Of a stretch of 16,720 nt of DNA, positions 12,960 through 16,720 are shown piece by piece. The notes beneath the pieces were generated by a model. That model did not search any database and was not told the origin of the DNA. It saw only the letters and a program-made list of their open reading frames with translations. Origin of the DNA: Euryarchaeota archaeon UBA52 (GTDB lineage Archaea; Thermoplasmatota; Poseidoniia; Poseidoniales; Thalassarchaeaceae); the NCBI GenBank assembly GCA_002505455.1, contig DAVB01000055.1, positions 96,005-112,724 on the forward strand, in the 5' to 3' direction. Within the stretch, counting starts at the first letter, position 1; every line of letters begins with the position of its first letter. The position numbers were made by a program, and so were the translations under genes.

Positions 12960-13337
12960 ATGTTCGAGAAACGCGCAGTCGATCTCGGGGGGCTTCGATT
13001 GGCACCCTACAGCCCATGCATAACCGTTGGAAACCACATTTGGGTGGCGGGTCAGATTGGAACTGACGGCGGGGATTCCCTCAAGGAGCAAACGAGCACT
13101 GCGCTTCAAAAGATTGACGATCTGCTGTCCGAAGCGGGCTCTTCAAAATCAGACTTGGTGAAGGTCACCGTTTTGCTTGTTGACATGTCTGACTTTTCTG
13201 AATTCAACAGTATCTACGGTTCATGGCTTGAAGGAACTGTACTTCCAGCAAGAGCGGCATACGCTGTGAAGGAATTGCCAGGGGGGGCCAAGGTAGAAAT
13301 CGTTGCTGAGGCCTTTCTTGGAAGTGGGAAAAGATGA
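12960..13337 (+). CDS. ridA: RidA/YjgF family enamine/imine deaminase
   Basis: RidA proteins form trimers that hydrolyse reactive 2-aminoacrylate-type imines made by PLP enzymes. The 125-residue length is typical. YSP (17-19), VAGQIGTD (29-36), LPARAAYAV (95-103, with the substrate-binding R98) and KVEIVAEAF (111-119) follow the family order. The usual PARSxVEV is PARAAYAV here, so it may be a Rid subgroup other than canonical RidA. It begins 21 bp after the Nudix stop without a strong ribosome site and overlaps the MFS start by 4 bp (ATGA). Confidence 0.9.
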   Translation: MFEKRAVDLGGLRLAPYSPCITVGNHIWVAGQIGTDGGDSLKEQTSTALQKIDDLLSEAGSSKSDLVKVTVLLVDMSDFSEFNSIYGSWLEGTVLPARAAYAVKELPGGAKVEIVAEAFLGSGKR

Positions 13338-14590
13338 GCATAGATGCTGATCATGGCAGGGTCCGTCTGTTTACGCCTGTCTTGGCAATCGGGTGCATCA
13401 TTGTACTCGTTGGTTTTGCGATACGTGCATCTTTTGGTGTTTTTCAGATTCCAATTCAAGAAGAGTATGGGTGGGCAAGAGCGGAATTTAGTCTGGCGAT
13501 AGCGATTCAGAATCTAGCATGGGGCTTTGGGGCGCCTTTCTTTGGCGCCTTCGCTGAAAAAATGGGGGACAGGCGGGCGATTGTATTAGGATCAATCTTG
13601 TATGCCCTGGGTTTGGTCCTCACAACAGGAGCAAATACGGCCCTCTCGATTCAATTGTATGAGGTTCTTGTCGGCTTCGGAATTGCAGGCACTGGTTTTG
13701 GAGTCATTCTAGCAGTGGTAGGACGTGCAAGTGCGCCAGAGCACCGAGCGATGAGTCTTGCAATTGCAACTGCGGCGGGATCTGCTGGACAGATAGTGGG
13801 CCCCATGGTGGCAGTCTTGCTTCTGGAAAGCATGTCATGGCAATCGATATTCATCGTATTCGCTGCTTCGATTCTTGCTGTGCTATTGCTCCTGCCGTTC
13901 ATGAAATCTCCCGGTCGTGCAGCAAAAGAAGAGATTGAGGAAAGTCTTGGAGAAATACTTCGCATAGCTATGAAAGATCCATCGTACATGATGATCTTCG
14001 TTGGTTTCTTTTCTTGCGGATATCAACTTGCATTTATCACAGCGCATTTTCCAGCTTTGATCACAGAAATGAGTGCACCTGTGGAACCGATTGGATGGTG
14101 TGGTGATTTAGGTATAGAGACTACTGCTGCATTGGGCGGTTTCGCAATTTCTGTAATTGGGGCGGCCAACATAATTGGGACCCTAATGGCAGGATGGGCT
14201 GGCAAGAGATTCGGCAAGAAATGGCTATTGTCGGGGATTTATGCCGGACGATCGATAGCAGCTGCTTGGTTTATTCTAACTCCAATAACCGCCAACACCG
14301 TGCTGGTATTCTCATTCGCAATGGGCTTTCTATGGCTTGCCACAGTTCCACTTACCAGCGGATTGGTGGCACATATATACGGACTCAGATATATGGCAAC
14401 ATTGTATGGGATAGTATTCTTTTCACATCAAATGGGTAGTTTCGTTGGTGTCTATCTTGGAGGAGTTCTCTACGATGTGTATGGCAGCTATACGATTGTT
14501 TGGTGGATAGGTATAGCAGTGGGCGTTTTCTCATCATTGATCCATCTTCCAGTACGAGAAGAGTCTCGATTTGCTCCGACTATGGCCTAA
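13334..14590 (+). CDS. MFS transporter, monocarboxylate/oxalate-formate type
   Basis: This is a 418-residue major facilitator with 12 predicted helices and a central cytoplasmic linker (about 190-215). GAFAEKMGDRRAIVLGS (71-87) is motif A between helices 2 and 3. The N-terminal RASFGVFQIPIQEEYGWAR (31-49) and FSLAIAIQNLAWG (52-64) match the common OFA/monocarboxylate-like bacterial MFS group (from memory). A small organic acid is therefore the likeliest substrate, though direction is unknown. The ATG overlaps the ridA stop, so both are co-translated. That could link imine detoxification, which yields 2-oxoacids, to export or import of an acid; this is only an inference. Confidence 0.9.
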   Translation: MSIDADHGRVRLFTPVLAIGCIIVLVGFAIRASFGVFQIPIQEEYGWARAEFSLAIAIQNLAWGFGAPFFGAFAEKMGDRRAIVLGSILYALGLVLTTGANTALSIQLYEVLVGFGIAGTGFGVILAVVGRASAPEHRAMSLAIATAAGSAGQIVGPMVAVLLLESMSWQSIFIVFAASILAVLLLLPFMKSPGRAAKEEIEESLGEILRIAMKDPSYMMIFVGFFSCGYQLAFITAHFPALITEMSAPVEPIGWCGDLGIETTAALGGFAISVIGAANIIGTLMAGWAGKRFGKKWLLSGIYAGRSIAAAWFILTPITANTVLVFSFAMGFLWLATVPLTSGLVAHIYGLRYMATLYGIVFFSHQMGSFVGVYLGGVLYDVYGSYTIVWWIGIAVGVFSSLIHLPVREESRFAPTMA

Positions 14591-14629
14591 ATTGGTAACG
14601 CTTAGGAATACGCGTATCTGGTCCGGGCT

Positions 14630-16024
14630 GTGAGCGTGTTCAAGGCGTACGATATACGCGGCATAGCGGGGTCTGAAATTGACGCCTCTTTTTCCAGAAG
14701 GCTAGGGCGGTCTATCGTGGACTTTACGGGGGCTTCATCGATAGCCATAGGGCGCGATATTCGAACATCTGGAAAGGAATTGCATGAAGCAATGATGGAT
14801 GGAATCAGATCATCTGGTTGTGATGTTGTAAACCTTGGAATAGTGCCTACAGGAGTTGTTTATCGCTCGACTGTGGATATGGAGATAGACGTGGCTGTAG
14901 CGATTACAGCAAGTCACAACCCTCCTGAATATAATGGATTCAAGATTGTTCATTCTGGCTTGCCCATGGCGGGGAGCGATCTGCAGGATCTGAGATCCAT
15001 TTTCGATTCGATATCGGAAGAAGAAGATGGTCTTGATGGCGCCTTGATTGATGAGGCTGGCTATGTTAATTCCGTTATCGAAGAGATAGTGAAAGATGTA
15101 GGGCCCATAAACCGAAAAATAGTGGTTTCAGTTGATGCGGCCAATGCTGTTCCTGGACCGTATGTTGTTGATCTATTCGAGAAATTGGGTGTACAAACTG
15201 TAGCAATTAACTGTGAATGGAATGCTGATTTCCCTGCTCACCCGGCTGATCCGACTCGTCCTGAAAACATGAGGGAGTTGTCATCTTCAGTGGTATCTTC
15301 AGGGGCCGAATTTGGTATCGGCTTGGACGGAGACGGCGATAGGATTGGCGTAGTTGATGAGGATGGAAGATTCATTCATCCAGATCGTTTGATTGGACTT
15401 TTTGCCAAGGATATCCTTCTCAACGAAGAGCCGCGAGGGGATTCGGAAGAGAGCCGCACTGTCCTGTATGATGTGAAATGTAGCATGGGCGTTGATGAGG
15501 CCATAGCATCGAGTGGGGGTATTGGTCGAATGGTTAGGACGGGTCATTCTTTCATGAAGAGAGAATTGGCCACCTCTCCTTCGATAAGATTCGCCGGGGA
15601 AATGTCCGGTCACCTTTTCTTCAATGATCGTTGGAACGGATTCGACTGTTCACTCTATAACAGTGCGAGGCTCATAGAGCTCGTAGCGAGGCTGTCCGAT
15701 CCGAAGAATGGTGGTATTGGATTCTCCGATCTTCTTTCTTCGGTTCCGGAGTACCCATCAACGGGAGAGTCGAAAATCGGTTTTGAAGGTGAGCGGGGCG
15801 AGATAATGAAATCGGTGCGCTCATCATTCTCGGACTTACAATTCTCTGAGGTCGACGGAGTGCGGGTCGCTTATCCGGATGGATGGTTCCTATGCAGGCC
15901 CTCGAACACAGAGCCAATCCTGATCATGAGGGCCGAAGGTCGGACGGAAGCTGCGCTAGAGTCTATCCTATCGGATGTCCGTGCCCGCATAGGCGGGGTA
16001 ATCAATCTCAGAGAGTTGCGTTGA
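14630..16024 (+). CDS. Phosphomannomutase/phosphoglucomutase
   Basis: This enzyme of the alpha-D-phosphohexomutase family moves phosphate between C6 and C1 of mannose or glucose, feeding NDP-sugar synthesis. The 464-residue product has the start YDIRG (7-11) and the phosphoserine loop TASHNP (93-98, S95). The magnesium loop is DGDGDR (233-238), the sugar-specificity loop GEMSGH (323-328) and the phosphate-binding loop RPSNTEP (423-429). GEMSGH is the form seen in dual PMM/PGM enzymes. All four active-site loops are intact. It starts at GTG 14630 (GTG 14636 is possible), 39 bp after the MFS stop, and may have its own promoter. It ends 1 bp before the convergent membrane-protein gene. Confidence 0.94.
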   Translation: MSVFKAYDIRGIAGSEIDASFSRRLGRSIVDFTGASSIAIGRDIRTSGKELHEAMMDGIRSSGCDVVNLGIVPTGVVYRSTVDMEIDVAVAITASHNPPEYNGFKIVHSGLPMAGSDLQDLRSIFDSISEEEDGLDGALIDEAGYVNSVIEEIVKDVGPINRKIVVSVDAANAVPGPYVVDLFEKLGVQTVAINCEWNADFPAHPADPTRPENMRELSSSVVSSGAEFGIGLDGDGDRIGVVDEDGRFIHPDRLIGLFAKDILLNEEPRGDSEESRTVLYDVKCSMGVDEAIASSGGIGRMVRTGHSFMKRELATSPSIRFAGEMSGHLFFNDRWNGFDCSLYNSARLIELVARLSDPKNGGIGFSDLLSSVPEYPSTGESKIGFEGERGEIMKSVRSSFSDLQFSEVDGVRVAYPDGWFLCRPSNTEPILIMRAEGRTEAALESILSDVRARIGGVINLRELR

Positions 16025-16025
16025 A

Positions 16026-16544
16026 TCACTCGTCGTCGAGATCGTTTCCGTTCATGAGGAGCGGGAGTGCGACAATTAGTCCGCAGCATACTGCTCCGAT
16101 GGCTGTGAAAACGAGTCCTGCGCCGGCCATAAGGCCGCCGAGTCCCTCGACACCTGCTGCCTCTCCGACCTCATCGGTGATCATTCCAATGATGATTGAG
16201 CCAAGTACGCCATCTACGACGTTGATACCGACAGCACCGAATCCCATCCATACGCCCTTCTTCTTGTAGTTCCATAGCAGGAAACCTGCATAGGCGAACA
16301 GTCCGGCGGATGCAGCTGCGAGAATTGGAGACACGTAGAACCAGAATGAATATGACGTCTCATCCGCCATGAATAACTCGATATTCTCTCCTGCGCCCGC
16401 CAAATCTAGCAGTGCCATTATGACTCCTATGCCTCCAAGAAGCATGGCTAGGGCTCCGAAAACTCTTGGCCCACCACTCTTCTGATTTGCATAAACGATC
16501 GTTGTTCCGGCTGGTGCAGAGGTTGCTTCGCCCTCTAATGTCAT
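16026..16544 (-). CDS. Small four-helix membrane protein, function unknown
   Basis: I do not recognise this 172-residue protein. It has four predicted membrane helices (about 28-50, 68-92, 97-121 and 137-163). The short N-terminal tail reads EGEATSAPAGT, a loop between helices 2 and 3 is basic (YKKKG), and the C-terminus is acidic (NGNDLDDE). Glycine-rich helices (MLLGGIG, GLGGLMAGAG) suggest tight helix packing. A TTAACTA stretch on the minus strand (16573-16567) lies about 28 nt before the ATG and could be a TATA box for a leaderless message. It stands alone between the sugar-phosphate mutase and tRNA-Thr. Confidence 0.75.
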   Translation of the reverse strand: MTLEGEATSAPAGTTIVYANQKSGGPRVFGALAMLLGGIGVIMALLDLAGAGENIELFMADETSYSFWFYVSPILAAASAGLFAYAGFLLWNYKKKGVWMGFGAVGINVVDGVLGSIIIGMITDEVGEAAGVEGLGGLMAGAGLVFTAIGAVCCGLIVALPLLMNGNDLDDE

Positions 16545-16610
16545 AACCCAGTGTAAAAACTCTACATAGTTAACCTTGGTGCCGACAAAGAAGTGAATAT
16601 ACCACCGATT

Positions 16611-16619
16611 TGCTTATTC
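16611..16619 (+). promoter_or_regulatory. TATA-like box for tRNA-Thr
   Basis: TGCTTATTC has its centre about 30 nt before the tRNA 5' end at 16645, comparable to the CTTATG core (read on plus) that precedes tRNA-Tyr. The match is weak. Confidence 0.35.
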
Positions 16620-16644
16620 CGGGAATGCGGACGGACGGTTTGTT

Positions 16645-16718
16645 GCCACTGTAGCTTAGCCTGGTTGAGCGTCTGATTCGTAATCAGAAGGCCGGGAGTT
16701 CGAATCTCCCCAGTGGCT
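16645..16718 (+). tRNA. tRNA-Thr (CGT)
   Basis: The cloverleaf has acceptor GCCACTG/CAGTGGC, D stem GCTT/GAGC, anticodon stem TCTGA/TCAGA with loop TTCGTAA (anticodon CGT), and T arm GGGAG-TTCGAAT-CTCCC. The discriminator is T at 16718, the archaeal tRNA-Thr state. CC at 16719-16720 suggests an encoded CCA cut by the window edge. There is no intron. Confidence 0.95.
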
Positions 16719-16720
16719 CC

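Noticed and set aside
1..16720. The window is bounded by two tRNA genes, which could mark an integrated element.
   Set aside because: No integrase, no tRNA-fragment direct repeat and no phage or plasmid genes are visible. The content is mostly housekeeping and metabolic genes.

Overview
The window looks like a chromosomal segment of a euryarchaeon. The best guess is an uncultivated planktonic Thermoplasmatota / Marine Group II-like lineage, but this is inferred from style and gene content, not from a marker search. The archaeal evidence is direct. A tRNA-Tyr is interrupted by an intron at the canonical 37/38 position with a bulge-helix-bulge-compatible fold. A tRNA-Thr carries the archaeal discriminator U. 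TATA-like boxes sit 25-30 nt upstream of start codons or tRNA 5' ends, giving several probably leaderless genes. One secreted protein ends in a PGF-CTERM-like anchor. Genes are packed tightly: several neighbours overlap by 4 or 11 bp, and no gene-free stretch exceeds about 170 bp.

Layout. (1) 1-102: tRNA-Tyr, minus strand. (2) 269-2233, plus: ftsZ, then a signal-peptide protein with a C-terminal PGF-CTERM-like segment. (3) 7950-2240, minus: a coupled operon of a secreted, membrane-anchored M14 zinc carboxypeptidase with inserted calcium-loop repeats, an NSS-family Na+-coupled amino-acid transporter, a GtrA-like four-helix membrane protein and histidyl-tRNA synthetase. (4) 8052-9755, plus: an MscS-type channel and a 2,3-BPG-dependent phosphoglycerate mutase. 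(5) 10968-9748, minus: an unrecognised protein with two C-terminal membrane helices that reads like a degenerate maltokinase/APH-type kinase fold. (6) 11020-16024, plus: a HAD phosphatase of the type fused to UbiA prenyltransferases in bacteria, a cis-prenyltransferase (UppS), a Nudix hydrolase, RidA, an MFS transporter and a phosphomannomutase/phosphoglucomutase. (7) 16544-16026, minus: a small four-helix membrane protein. (8) 16645-16718, plus: tRNA-Thr(CGT).

How the genes may work together. The peptidase/NSS pair fits extracellular trimming of peptides followed by uptake of the released amino acids. The HAD/UppS/hexose-phosphate mutase set fits polyprenyl-phosphate carrier and sugar-phosphate supply for glycosylation of surface proteins such as the sequon-rich PGF-CTERM protein. 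Both are inferences from neighbourhood.

The most notable points are: a single TATA-like element exactly midway between the two start codons at 10968 and 11020; a perfect 10-bp inverted repeat that brackets the mscS TATA box; the candidate pseudokinase; the calcium-loop insertions inside the carboxypeptidase catalytic domain; and a serine in the transporter at the position where LeuT has Glu290. I see no mobile element, CRISPR array or clear accessory island.
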